Source: Utricularia gibba (Eukaryota > Streptophyta > Magnoliopsida > Lamiales > Lentibulariaceae). Taken from it: DNA of 64,000 nt. The position numbers and the translations under genes were made by a program. The stretch is from positions 3,162,001 through 3,226,000 of the forward strand of contig CM007990.1 in assembly GCA_002189035.1 (NCBI GenBank), read 5' to 3'. Within the stretch, counting starts at the first letter, position 1. Every line of letters starts with the position of its first letter. The notes below the pieces were generated by a model. It was not told the DNA's origin, did not search any database, and was given only the letters and a program-made list of their open reading frames with translations. This document shows, piece by piece, positions 1 through 11,385 of this stretch.

Positions 1-369
1 TAATCCATCACAACCCATTGCTATCCATCCCCATAAACCTGTCAACCCATCATAGTGGGGCCGCCCACAACTTGCTTCCACCATTGATCAACCCAATGCA
101 ATGCTTCATTTATTGTCTATCCAACATAAATGTTAATTGGGATATTGGTTGTAAGTGAAAATTTCCGAAAATATCATTTATGGATAATGTATTATATTCG
201 ATATTAATTTTTGAAATTCTATAAAGTAGATAGTAATGATTCATATATTTTAGAAGAGCTTTTAGCATCACATATGGATTGATAGTTCTTATCCAAGTGA
301 TGATGAAGAGTGAAACCAACATTACGGACTGTTCTAAGTAGCGCTTCCATAACTACCAAATCTCTTGAA
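1..369. other. Left flank, no gene recognised
   Basis: This AT-rich stretch has no reading frame resembling a known protein and no clear terminal repeats. It is probably intergenic or old repeat DNA. Confidence 0.4.
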
Positions 370-513
370 CCTAGGGTTGAAATGAGTTGAACTGAGCTGA
401 GCTATAGCATGCTCTAGCTTGGCTAATTCCCAAAAATATCAAGCTTGAGCTCGAGCTCAAGTACTTCACGCAAGCCTAGCAACTTGTGATAAAACTCAGC
501 TCATTCGAGCTTA
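370..513. repeat. GAGCTC-rich repeat, left part (target of the Copia insertion)
   Basis: The stretch is dense in short palindromic words such as GAGCTCGAGCTC and AAGCTTGAGC. The same style of sequence (AAGCTTTAGTCG, AATCAAGCTTAC) resumes after the Copia element at 6459. The Copia element therefore appears to have landed inside an older MITE-like repeat of a kind common in plants. Outer boundaries are not resolved. Confidence 0.4.
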
Positions 514-681
514 TGTTGGGATTAGCAAAAATGTATGAATAAAAATGATTCTATGAACAAGACAAAGCTATGAACACCAAACAAGCCCATAGTTTTTCAC
601 TATTCCATATGTATTTATAGAAGTATTTATCCTTGACATAACTATTGTAATTATAACACTACCCTTTATCATAATCCAACA
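514..681 (-). repeat. Copia-1 3' LTR
   Basis: On the plus strand it begins TGTTGGGATTAGC and ends AATCCAACA. It pairs with 6293-6458 at high similarity. The polypurine tract lies directly to its right, at 682-700 on the plus strand. Confidence 0.92.
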
Positions 682-769
682 CCACCTCTCAAACGAAGCA
701 CATTGTGAGTGAGAAGTTTGGATTTCAAAGACTCGAATCGAGGTTGCCTGAGAGCTTTTGTGAAGAAGT

Positions 770-2165
770 TCACAATTGAGTTTTTGAGCAAACATAACTC
801 AACTTGATTTCACCATCTTGTAGTCTTTCTCTGACGAAGTGATGATCAATTTCAATATGTTTCGTTTGATCGTGGAAGATGGGATTTAATTCAATAGCTA
901 TTGTACTTTTGTTGTCACATAAAATTTTTGACTTGCCATGAAAACCCAAAAGAAAGTCAAGAATTTTTTTGATCCAAACAACCTCTGCAACGGTGGTAAC
1001 CAAGGCTCTATACTCTTGCTTCATTACTTAAATTTGCAATTGTTCTCTGCTTACAACTTTTCCAACCAATCAAGCTACTACCAAAATATACCCAATATCC
1101 GGTTACTGATCTTCGAGTGCAAGAATCTGCAGCCCAATTAGAGTCACAAATGGACACTACAGAATCCAAAGAGAGGTTAGTTGAATCATCTCTGTGGAAG
1201 GTTAATCCCTCTCTAAGACTACCTTTAACATATCTTAGAATTCTTTTCAACATAGCAAAGTGATGTCATGTTACTTGATGCATATATTGACAGATTTGAT
1301 TAACACTATATGTAATGTCTGGTCTGATCAGAGTCAAGTACTATAAACCTCCAGCTAATGCACGAAAAAGTTCAAGAGTAGTCATAGGATCATGTTGCTC
1401 ATCAGTTAGGGGAGAGCAAGAAGCAGACATAGGAGTAGGTGCTGCTTTGCATTCCAACATCTCTGCCCTTTTCAATAAATTAGAAGCATATTTAGTATGA
1501 TGAATTGAAAGAGTATCCTTATCCCGTTGAGTTTCCAATCTAAGAAAATAATTGGGTGAGCCAAGATCTGTCATTCAAAACCTCCCTTCTAGTAGCTTCT
1601 TTAATTTGATAATCAGAGAAGATGAATTTCCAGTGATGATATTGTCATCCACATACAAAAGAAGAATAATAATTTTACTATCTTTCTTATAGAGAAATAG
1701 GGAATGATCACCACTGGCCTGTGTAAATCCAAGGTCAAGATCACATGACTGAAACCTAAGAAACCAAGTCCTAGGTGCTTGTTCAACCTGTAAATTGAGT
1801 GTTTGCAAACAAAACGTTGAGGATCACCTTCAGTAAATCCCTCAGGTTGCTCCATTTATACTTCCTCAGCTAATTCTTCGTGCAAGAAAGCATTCTTTAC
1901 ATCAAGTTGATGTAAAGGCCAATTATTGTGAAGTACAATCTGAAAGATTATCCTAGTTGTAATAATCTTCACTACTAGGCTGAAGGTTTCATCAAAATCA
2001 ATTCTATGTTGTTGAGTAAATCCAGAAGCAACTAATTGTGCTTTGTATCAATCAATAGAACCATCCACTTTGTATTTCACCCGAAATATCCATTTACTGC
2101 CGACCACATTATGCCCAGTAGGCCAAGGCACTATGTCCCAAGCTTGATTTAAATACATTGCACTC
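770..2165 (-). pseudogene. Copia-1 reverse transcriptase and RNase H, broken
   Basis: This is the C-terminal half of the Copia polyprotein, which copies element RNA to DNA and removes the RNA strand. The RT part, 1341 to about 2165, keeps the catalytic core LLLYVDDNIITG near 1660. It is followed by the conserved block MTDLGSPNYFLRLE near 1570. RNase H covers about 770-1253, with VSICDSNWAADSCTRRSVTG, EYRALVTTVAEVVWIKK, CDNKSTIAIELNP and HIEIDHHFVRERL. The frame shifts at least between 1253 and 1341, near 1575 and near 1850, so no intact enzyme is possible. The catalytic Asp pair survives only as a relic. Confidence 0.9.
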
Positions 2166-2175
2166 AACTCCTCAT

Positions 2176-3330
2176 TCATAGCAAAAACCCAATGAGGATC
2201 AATAGATGCTTCGGTGTAACCAAAACATAGTCATCGAGATAAGACGTCTGCTTGTGCACCAGTGTAGAATGCCTTGAGGGAATTATTGCAGGCGAAGAAG
2301 GTTCAAATGCAGCCTGTAATTTAGCATTAGGAAAGTTTGAATCAATAAAATTGCTATTAGGCTTTGGCAAGGATGTTGCAGTGGCTGAAATTGACATGCC
2401 AAGAGATGAATTATCAAGAAACACTAGTGTTGGAACAGAGGAAATAACAGCTGGAATTAGCGCTAATGACCCAATGAGTATGTGCAGTGACTCAAAATCA
2501 AGGGTCAAAGAAGCTGTCTGAGTGTGAGCAGCGAGATAAGGGAATGAACTCTCATCAAAAGTAACATCCTTTGAGATCAATAACTTGTGACTAGAAATAT
2601 CAAAACAACGAAAGCCCCTTTTGTGATGATCATAATCAATAAAAACACAACTTTGAGCCCTTGCAGAAAACTTATGGAAATGTTTGCTTGCAATATGCAC
2701 ACAGTAGCGACAACCCGGAATTCTTAGAGAAGAATAATCTGGTAGGCTGCCATGAAGTAATTGATATGATGATGAGTTCTAAAGTGTAGCCGAAGGAAGC
2801 AAATTGATAACATAAACTGTAGTGTCAAAGAACTTTGTCCATAGATACGATGGAATGCCAACTTTAAACATAAAAGTTAATGCAACTTCATTAATGTGGA
2901 GATGTTTGCATTCTGCAATGCCATTCTGAGCTGATCTATTTGAGCAAGAGGATTTTTTCAAAATATCATTATCTTGAAGAAAAGTTTTAAATTAATGGAA
3001 TGATATTCACCATTGCCATCATCATGCAAGACACTAATGGGAAACTGAAAATAACTTTCAACTTGGGCTTTTAATTGTCGAAAAATGGAAAAGACTTCGG
3101 ATTTATGTTTCATAAAAAATATCCAAATGAAACGAGAAAAATCATCCACAAATAGGACATAGAAATGTGACCCAGAATGAGATGGATTAGGCATTTACCG
3201 CCAAACATTAGAGTGAATTAATTGAAGTGGATGAGTGGTAGTGATGATAGAATGAGGAAGATAGGCCCCAGTATGCTAAATTTGAGATGGGAATTGCCCA
3301 AGGATATACAATTTTGTTGTTGCAAGAGGT
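2176..3330 (-). pseudogene. Copia-1 integrase, broken
   Basis: This is the Copia integrase region. It contains the core motif FYVLFVDDFSRFIWIFFMKH (about 3190-3105), a degraded second catalytic block HDDGNGEY in place of the usual S/R-D-x-G-GEY, and QNGIAE, a remnant of the usual TPQQNGIAERKH block. It ends in the C-terminal FSARAQSCVFIDYDHHKRGF segment (2690-2610). Frameshifts lie near 2960 and 2770. The segment 2300-2530 looks like the poorly conserved linker to RT. Confidence 0.88.
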
Positions 3331-3408
3331 GTAAAGAATAAGAATTGCAATGACCCAAACTATCATGCTACATAAATGAACTCTAAGTATTATTAGAATA
3401 AGGAACTG

Positions 3409-4865
3409 TCAAAGCAACATTGTTCGAATAAAGACACCGTAAAGAACAACTAAAAGAAAATAAAGCAGGAACCAGACCCAAATCATAACTCCCATTAAGA
3501 TAGTAAAGTCTACTCCAACGAGTCCCTCTAGGAATAGGTTCTTGGACACTAGGTCCTTCAATAAAATAGCAAAAGGTGTAAAGGTACATTGAGTGTTAAA
3601 ATGAAAGAGTAATTGGGAAATGGAGAGCAAGTTAAACTGAAAACTGGGAACTAAGAACACATTAGGAATAACTCGATAACCATAGGGAGTATCCAATTTG
3701 ACTGACCCAAGATGTGTAATGAGGTGGCAAGATTTCTCTCCAGTGAAGACAAAACCATTTCCAAGATAAGGTGTTAAACAACAAAACTTACCGACATTAG
3801 AGGTGACATGAACAACAACACCACTATCTAAAATACAATTGTTATGAGGAGATGGATGAACACCCAAACTCATCTGCTGCACAAGCGTAGCTATGTCAGA
3901 AACATTGTCATGAACTTGAGAAGTCAGCTGCTGTTGAGTCAAAGAGTAACCGCCAGCAGCAATAAAATTGCCTGGGCATGAGTTTGGTCGGTGAGACACA
4001 TGCGTTGGTCGATAATCAACATAATGAAGATTATTAGAAGGATATCCTTCAAATGGTGTGTAATGATTATAGCATCTATTTGTAGTGTGACCACTTCGAG
4101 AGCAAATTTGACGTGTAATAGATTGACCACCCCAACCACGAAATTGGCCGCCACCTCATTGACCAAACGATGGTCCACTGTGGCCAAAATTTGGGCCAAA
4201 ATATAGCTACTGCTGTTGTTAATAATTTGAGCGCTGCCGATATTGATGTGCAGTAGAGGAATAGCCATTTCCTTGCTGATAATTATGGCGCCCTCCACAA
4301 CAATTGCCTTGACCATCGTGCTGCCATAAGGGTGAGTTGCTAACACAAAGTTTTCAATTGAAACAACTGTCTCACACACCGCTATAGCTTTAAATTTTCT
4401 TCTCTGCTCATACTGTAGGAAGATAGCCAACACACTATCAAAGGATGGAAGTGGTTGGTGCACATGAATTGCACTTACAGTATCTTGATAAGCAATCGAG
4501 TAATGCATTGATGAAATACATCAAACAATCACAGGATTTCAAAGTTTTTCCAACTATTCAAGTTGATCACAGAGACTCTTGACTTGATTATAAATGTTAA
4601 GTATATCTTGTTTTTCTCCATGCTTGAGAGTTGCCAAGGTACCCTTTAACTGCAATACCTTAAATTAATATGAATCGTATAAGCATCCCTCAGAAAATTC
4701 CAGAGATCAATAGAGACGCTTATATTCAAAACGTGCAACAATATTTCCTCAGATAACGTGGATTTAATCCACGAAACAACTTGAATATCATTAGCTGCAC
4801 ATTCTTCAAACTCGGGATTGAAAACACTAGTTTATGTTTCTTTTTCACCATCACAACAGCAACCA
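3409..4865 (-). pseudogene. Copia-1 gag C-terminus, zinc knuckle and protease
   Basis: In element order this holds the second part of gag (4865 down to about 4110), a CCHC knuckle, and the aspartic protease. The gag resumes right after the solo-LTR insertion; NPEFEECAANDIQVVSWIKS (about 4820) is followed by IDLWNFLRDA, typical of Copia gag. The knuckle at about 4111-4075 reads RQICSRSGHTTNRC, so the first Cys of the usual C-x2-C is now Arg (TGT to CGT). The protease keeps the DSG triad in NNCILDSGVVVHVTS (about 3850), with the usual preceding Trp replaced. Frameshifts are frequent. Confidence 0.87.
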
Positions 4866-5988
4866 TGATAAACGAAAAATTATGCAATGTCGTTAAATGC
4901 AAATTTCTCCTATCAAATAAATTTATAACCTAATACACCTTCAAGCATAAAACAATTATGAGCATAGTGATTAGGGTCGAACACGAAGAGCAGGTGCTTG
5001 TTATGTGAGTGTTAATGCATGTAATCAGTGTCACGTTGATAAAATTGGTCTTAGCTAGAAATAAAACAGATCTACGATGGAATGCAGTAAGGAAAAGATA
5101 ACAAGTTTGGATTCGGTAGTTTCTGGAATGGAATGGGTGATGCCTTGGGACTCCCAGGGGATGTATGCCTATCAAAAATCATACAACTAACTTACAAGAT
5201 CTAGGTTTACCCGGATTCTTCTTTTTCCCCCTAATCTTTGGTCTACCTCTAATTAGGGTTGTTAGTTGGGTTTCACTACCTCCCTTTCCTGGATCTATCC
5301 TGATTTGCTAAGGAAGTAGTGTGACTTATGATTTATTAGGTCTAAGGATGGATTAACATATTTCTCCCCTTTTCACCCCAAGGCACTCCCCTAAGTGCTT
5401 AGCTACTCATGGTAATGGAAAGTAAAAAACATCTTCATAGCATATACTAAGCAACATCTTGGCTACAAATGCTAAACACAACAATGAGCAATATGAAGCA
5501 AAAGTAGGATAGACACTTCGTTCACACAGGAAATCCAAATCTAGTCTTAGCTAGGAACAGTAAACATGAAGAACGAAAATAATTTCTCAAGAGAAGCTAT
5601 ATTCTTCTGGTTCGTCGTCCCCTCCTACTTCCTCCAGAAAAATCTCTAGAAACTTGTCTTGAGTCTCCAAAGGGAGATCTGACTTCTCTCTCATCTTTCC
5701 TCCCTTTTTGTCCAAAATCTCCCTTTTTCCTCCTTGGATTTTATGTGTACCACTTTTCAGACATTTGGACTCATCTTCTGCCACTACACTGTGCATATTC
5801 GGCTCCTTGGGATTCGTGTTGCAACATGCACTGCATTGCTCGAGTAAAACTATTAGAAGGTTGAGACTAAAATAATACAATTGCGGTACTTATGAGCAAA
5901 AATATAAAACTAGGTAGTAAAACTAAATTTTTGTAGCAAAATATGAATCTTTTCCATGCACTCAATCACTTAAAAATATGTGTTATCA
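4866..5988 (-). repeat. Solo LTR, family A copy 1, inside Copia-1 gag
   Basis: A 1123-bp insertion on the minus strand begins TGATAACACATATTTTTAAG and ends TTTCGTTTATCA. It is flanked by a perfect 5-bp duplication AACCA (4861-4865 and 5989-5993). Removing it, with one TSD copy, rejoins the gag reading of Copia-1. TG...CA ends, 5-bp TSD, size and lack of an internal domain identify a solo LTR. Related copies lie at 22765-25166, 57925-58450 and 42753-44113. A 97-codon frame inside it (5587-5880) is shared with the copy at 58052 but resembles no retroelement protein; it is probably leader sequence. Confidence 0.9.
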
Positions 5989-6153
5989 AACCATAACCTT
6001 TTCTAATGCTGGAATCAAACCATCGATATATCCAGCCCTTCTTTGACTAGTGAAAAAGGTCCACATTAAGTTTTTCCAAACCATATAATTACTGAAATTC
6101 AACTTGATGGGCACGACATGAGATAAAAATCCAGGAACAGAAAGATTCGTCAT
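5989..6153 (-). pseudogene. Copia-1 gag N-terminus
   Basis: This short segment encodes the start of gag. A Met at 6153 is followed by LSVPGFLSHVVPIKLNFSNY and then WKNLMWTF and YIDGLIPALEKV, the usual Copia gag opening in which a substrate-like N-Y-x-x-W-K block precedes F/Y-I-D-G. It ends abruptly at the family-A solo LTR and continues at 4860. The AAC CAT... codons at the junction are duplicated by the insertion. Confidence 0.85.
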
Positions 6154-6292
6154 AATAAAACTCAAGAGCAGTAACTCAAAAGAAAAATACCCAAGAATTG
6201 AAACCTGCCAACAAAAAACTTGAAATTGAAACATACGACAACACCAATATGATAACAAAATCACACTGCAACAAATCCCACTTCCAACACCA

Positions 6293-6458
6293 TGTTGCGA
6301 TTAGCAAAAGTGTATGAATAAGAATGATTCCATGAATAAGAGAGCTATGAATGGCAAACAATCCCATGACTTTTCACTATTCCATATGTATTTATACAGG
6401 TATTTATTCTTGACCTAACTGCTGTAATTACAACACAACCCTTTAAATTAATCCAACA
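6293..6458 (-). repeat. Copia-1 5' LTR
   Basis: On the plus strand it starts TGTTGCGATTAGC and ends TAATCCAACA. It is 166 bp and pairs with 514-681, with scattered substitutions and small indels. Flanking GCTTA duplicates lie outside both LTRs. Confidence 0.92.
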
Positions 6459-6530
6459 GCTTAAGTGGGCTTACAAGCTTTAGTCGAACCTAATCAAGCT
6501 TACACTTTACTAATGTTAAAACCTATGTAG
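6459..6530. repeat. GAGCTC/AAGCTT-rich repeat, right part
   Basis: This continues the sequence type interrupted at 513 (GTGGGCTTACAAGC, AATCAAGCTTAC). It begins with the second GCTTA of the Copia-1 target duplication. Confidence 0.4.
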
Positions 6531-7500
6531 CACCAATGTTGTTTCAGGACAAAAAGGAAAGATTCCAATAAAAATAAAGGCAGCTTGTTTAAACTCTCAT
6601 TGTGATTGTTGCTATGATATCAATGATGTTTTTAGTAGTGTCAAGCATCCTTAACCACAATTCTACAAACCCAATGCTTTTTTCAAATAATTAAAAATCA
6701 AAAGGCCTTGTGACAACTAACAAAGGCAGCTTGTTTATTAAATTTATGAAATTTAAATTACTAGTTTGCTCCATATAGATATATGCCACCAGAACCCAAT
6801 GATTGCAAGTCAATAAAAGTAACACTGATATGGTGATTTCAAAGGAGTAAGGCATAAAAACATCTTTTCCTCTTATACCAACACAAACACACTGCAAAAG
6901 CTTACATTGTTTCAAACTCTTCCTATTTCAAAAAGAGCAAGAAAGAAAACAAAATAAGTGATCAGAATGAGATTAAAAACAGGAACATTTGCATTTGACC
7001 ATTGACTCCTAATATATCCAAAACAAAAAGGAACATCAAGTGCTCAAACTAAACAATTACATACATGAAAATGTAAACTTTTCAAACAAAAGGCAATTTG
7101 TTGGAACAATGGCACCATGCAACATTGGAATTCTGGAATTTGTGTCACTTTTAAAACTTTTTCAAGTCATTAAGAAAAAAACCTTCTTTTGTGTTGTTTG
7201 TAACTAACCAGTATTTCAAATATATTTGCTGAAACCATCTTTACGATTTGAAAACTCGAATGTATTAGATGAACTTAATAAATAATGTTCAACAAGGAAA
7301 ATCAAAATCAAAAGATAAAAAAAATCAACTAACAAGAAGATAGAAAATATTGCACGCCATACACAATAATATTTTATATTTCAACTCATTAGTACATCAA
7401 ATTTTAATGGTTCCTCTTCACTAATTGCCCAAAATAATTTTTCTTCCAGATAATGGTGTAGCTGTATTTTTTGAGATTGAGAACCCTCTTAATTTTGCAC
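6531..7500. other. AT-rich intergenic, nothing recognised
   Basis: No protein-like frame, terminal repeat or RNA gene was recognised. The short frame at 6691-6915 (-) has no family signature. Confidence 0.4.
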
Positions 7501-7518
7501 AAATTTATTAAATTGAGT

Positions 7519-7965
7519 TCATCTAACAAGTGAAGCTTTTTCCAAACTTGAGCTAATTGAAGACGAACAAAAAAATTCTATATTTATCAAATGACTTGAT
7601 TCATCAATTTCAATGTACTCATTGAACAGCTCCTGCAATTCTTGTTGTACTTTTAGAATATTTATAGCATTGTCTTCTTTAGAATATATTGAACTAAAAG
7701 CAAATTCAACCATTTTCATCTTGAAGAAAGAATCTGAAACTGTGGCCATTGATACAACAAGATGGCATTCTTTCCAATACTTGGTAAATTTGTCTTTCAT
7801 CTTGGACATCATAGTCTCTAAGAACATTTCTTCAACATTTTCATTGGTATTGAAAACCTGCTTAATCCTCCAAATAATATTTAGAAATTTTCTGGACGTA
7901 ATATAATCAGTTTTTGATATTATAGTTGTAGCCTCATACAAACCTTCTAAAATATGACCAATCAT
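7519..7965 (-). pseudogene. hAT transposase fragment (DUF4413-type segment)
   Basis: An uninterrupted 148-codon frame matches the middle of plant Ac-like hAT transposases, within the RNase-H-like fold. Recognisable blocks are GLYEATTIISKTDYITSRKF, NIIWRIKQVF, SKMKDKFTKYWKECH, and SFFKMKMVEFAFSSIY followed by VQQELQELFNEY. In full-length relatives this lies between the second catalytic Asp and the C-terminal dimerisation domain, neither of which was found on either side. It is therefore a fragment. No TIR or 8-bp TSD was located, and the surviving frame could be recent or chance. Confidence 0.78.
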
Positions 7966-8474
7966 TTAATTTTTTCCCAATTTTCAGATGATGAGTAAAC
8001 AATTAAACTAGGCTTCATTTTTGCAAAAATAGCCAAGAACTAGCTCCATATGGATCCACCTGCACTTGCCATTATTATATTATTTTTTCCGTGAATGTTA
8101 TATAGATTATTTGTTCAGTTTTAGAAATATTTTTTAATGGAGAAAACTTTTAGACATATAATACCTTAAAATGTTCCATCTGTCACACACAAAATCCACA
8201 GAAATTGCAAAACACAATTTCAACAAGTCAAATAAAAGTGATTGAATAAAATTAGCAGAATAGAAAGAGCAACTCCACTCAATTCCAGAAGAAATAAAAA
8301 ATGCTGCAGACTTGCATCACCAGTCACATTTTAATAGTCTACTAATGTGTAGGGTCTCTTCATTTGAAGGGTTGAAGCCCAAATCCCAAAGTTATGTATG
8401 AGCCCCATCCAATTAATTCCAAACTAAATACCAAATAAAAGATTAACTAAAAGAATATTTTATATCATAAACTT

Positions 8475-8640
8475 ATATTAATTGAGTTGTTTCATTTATT
8501 AATGAGCTTAGTCAATAGTTGATTAGGTTCAGCTCATTTAACAATTTTGAGCCTATCATATTGTTCAAGCTTAGATCAAGCTCATTTAATTCTATCCCAA
8601 GCCGAGCCACCTACGAGTCGAGCCTTGAACCTATTGTGAG
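8475..8640. repeat. GAGCTC-style repeat
   Basis: The stretch repeats words such as AGCTCATTTAAC, CAAGCTTAGATC and GAGTCGAGCC. It resembles the sequence interrupted by Copia-1 at 370-513. It is probably another MITE-like copy, with unresolved ends. Confidence 0.35.
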
Positions 8641-9700
8641 CCAATAACTTAAATTGATCATTTACTAAAAGTCATTTCTTCTCTAATTTGATATTATAAC
8701 AATCACTTTCAACTATCACCATTTATAGTTAATTCCTTCGGCCCAATTTCATATTTTTACCACTTAAGCTTTCGAAACTGATTACTATCAACACACTTGA
8801 GATGAAAAACAATACAAAAGCTAGAGTCAATATGGGTTCTTGTTGGATGGTTGAATAAGAAGGAGGTTGTTGTAGTTGATGCAGTTTGAGGCTTAAGTAG
8901 GCTTGATGTCTTTTATAGATGGTTTTGAAGATTTTTCCATATTTAAGATTTCCAAGATATCCTCTCCATATCTTGAGGATCAGATATGAAAAGATTATAT
9001 TTTACATTTAGAGGATATCTCCTATACCACATATTAGAAGAAAATATTATTTTTTGGAGATTCTTTCATTCTTAATTTGTAAGTCATTTCTATTGGGTTT
9101 TTTAGGACTTCATGGGCTAATTATAACTTTTGCAGTATTTGGTGGGCACCACAATAATGTTCATCCTTGTTGGGTACTTATCTTTGATTTTTTGTCTAGT
9201 GTTTCTGAATGTTACTCGAGTAACCTATCTTTGGGCACACTTTCTTGGACCCTGTCACCTTGCTCTTTAACTATTCAACCTTTGGAGTTAGACCAATATG
9301 ATCCTAAGAGACTCCAATGTGCTTATGAAATTGCTTCATAGCCAACTTCGATCATGAGTTGCTAGTTGAGGCCCCATGGAAGACTTGTATAATGACCTAC
9401 AAGTCATAAGGTAGAGTATGAAAAGGGACATACTAGGTTAAAAAGAGGAAAAATCTGACTTTCAGGCATACCGTTTTTATATGACTGTAAAATATACAAC
9501 ATTGGAAGTCAAGTTTTCCAAAAAGCTGCACTTTTGGAGCAATAGCATTAAATGCATGTCATGAAATCTTATGAAGTGTTCCACCTCCTTAGGAGAGAAA
9601 TTTTCCTTTGTATATAGGTTGTAATATGACTTCATATTGATCAAGTTTAGTGGACCCATTCTCTTAGTATTACAACATAAGTTTTTATGTGTTTAATTAG
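8641..9700. other. Unrecognised stretch
   Basis: No known protein was recognised. A 95-codon plus-strand frame at 9054-9341 has no family signature or splice context. It may be repeat-derived. Confidence 0.3.
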
Positions 9701-9701
9701 A

Positions 9702-10238
9702 GATGAAAGTAGGGCTGGGCCAGGCTGACCCGACCCTATTTCAGAGGGCCTCGCCAAGTTTCGGGCTAGGATCGGGCTAAAGCCCAATTACATAAAAATA
9801 TGTTTAGCGTGCCCCTATCTCAATTATTCATAGGTTCGGGCTGGCCCTACTTGGCCCATGGGTTTACCATATAATAATTAAATTTTTTTAAAAAATTATT
9901 AAATATTAATATTATTTAAATAATTTATAGAAACAATTTAAAATTACTATATAAATTATTAATTCATATTATCTATCCTAAAACTAAAATAATATATAGA
10001 AAATGAATTTAAATTATTCAAAATTAAAATAATTATAATTATTATATATAAAAATTCTATTTTTAAATTGTCCCTAGGTCTGTCAGGCTTTAAGGCTCGA
10101 AGCCAAATCGGCCCTAAGGGCTTAGAGCTTCGGGCCAAAAAGCCGGACAATCTTTTGGGTCATCAATGTATAGGCCCAAGCTTGATGTTTTTAGGGTCGG
10201 ACCGGGCTGGCCCATGGGCTTGGGCTTTAACTTTCATC
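9702..10238. repeat. GGGCC-rich MITE-like element
   Basis: A roughly 540-bp unit has a perfect 9-bp inverted terminus (GATGAAAGT at 9702-9710 and its complement at 10230-10238). GC-rich arms full of GGGCTGGGCC and GGCCCATGGG words flank a strongly AT-rich centre at 9860-10070. This architecture is typical of hAT-type MITEs in plants. No coding capacity is present. The exact TSD could not be assigned because the inverted arms continue into it. Confidence 0.5.
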
Positions 10239-10309
10239 CATAGTTTTACTTATATTAGGATAATTATATTTTTTATTATCTTTTACTTAAATATTTATTT
10301 AATTTAATT

Positions 10310-11385
10310 TTGTTTAAGTGTATGGTTGGAGAGGCACATGTGATAGAAAATGAAAAAACGAGGCAGCACAAACTGACCAAACGAGACCCTCTTCAAAAAG
10401 ACATTTCCCATGATTTTTGAAAGAACACATAATATTCATGATGAGCCTTGACATGCAGCTTACGATTGTAGTTGACAAAGAAAATGATCATTGTGATATA
10501 GTGTTAAAGACATACAATAACAACGGAATTTATGGGGTCATGAAATGTAGATGAAACGGAGATTTCTCTTTCTAGTTTGGTGTTTAGATTTGTATTTGAC
10601 ATCTCTCTAAACAATTACCTACCTTCTGTCTAGTTCTACTAGGAGTTTCATTTTTTGTATGCGCATTCACAGCTAAACCCTTCATTTCTGGGTTAGAAAA
10701 CTTCCCCTTCTATGCTTTGTGAATAATTCTTTACTTTTTCTTTGAATTCGATTGGGTTTCCAATCTCTCCATGTGTCTATATTATAGTATTTCTGTAATA
10801 ACCCCTAGTAAAGATTTATGAATAGCTGGTTATTTGTTACAAGTTTTGAAGAAGAGTAACATGAAAAGCACCAACTCAAATCCTCTAGTTCGAGAGAGAC
10901 AATGTATTGATCGTTATTATATCCATAGCAATAGAGAGATAGTGACATCATATTTGGACTATTGGGTTGTTGGTAGCACTCAAGTACACATACACAATTC
11001 GATCATGAAGATTATTGATTGCTAGACCTTTTATCTTTCTATTCATCCAATGAAAAGCTACATGAGGCAATTTTAGTACCTCATAAAAGAGTGCAAGGGA
11101 ACATAGACAATTCCGTGTTCCTATAGATAGGTACTTGAAAGAAATACAGAGGAGTGGAAATATAACTAACATAATTGAAAAGGATTCTAATCTCATGAAC
11201 AATCATTTACATGAGGTTATTTACCTTTATATCTCTGTTTATAAAATGGTGATAGTTTGTAATTGGTTTAAACTTCACATCTATCTTGAAAATCAATTCT
11301 TTTTTATGATACTCATACTATACCCTTAAAGTGTTTGACATTTTAAATTCTCTTAAAATTCATTTTGGAACGACACACATCGCTC
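10310..11385 (+). repeat. Diverged LTR, family B copy 4
   Basis: An old relative of the 1.25-kb LTRs at 20475, 23586 and 56007. Collinear blocks include GAAAAGCACCAACTCAAATC with TCGAGAGAGA (about 10861-10905), ACATACACAATTCG (about 10987), CTACATGAGGC (about 11056) and the 3' end CTCATACTATACC...TTGGAACGACACACAT (about 11306-11380). Ends have decayed, so the boundaries are approximate. Confidence 0.6.

Larger units (their letters stand above)
514..6458 (-). mobile_element. Copia LTR retrotransposon 1, complete but decayed
   Basis: A Ty1/Copia element lies on the minus strand. It has short LTRs of 168 and 166 bp, each running TGTTG...CCAACA, flanked by a perfect 5-bp target-site duplication GCTTA (509-513 and 6459-6463). 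Read on the minus strand the order is 5' LTR, gag, CCHC knuckle, protease, integrase, reverse transcriptase, RNase H, 3' LTR, which is the Copia order. A polypurine tract (minus-strand TTTGAGAGGTGG) abuts the 3' LTR. The primer-binding site is degenerate, beginning TGGTGTTGG after the 5' LTR. All frames carry stops and frameshifts, and gag is split by a 1.1-kb solo LTR. The short LTRs and protein style suggest an Ale/Retrofit-like lineage, which is inferred. Confidence 0.93.
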
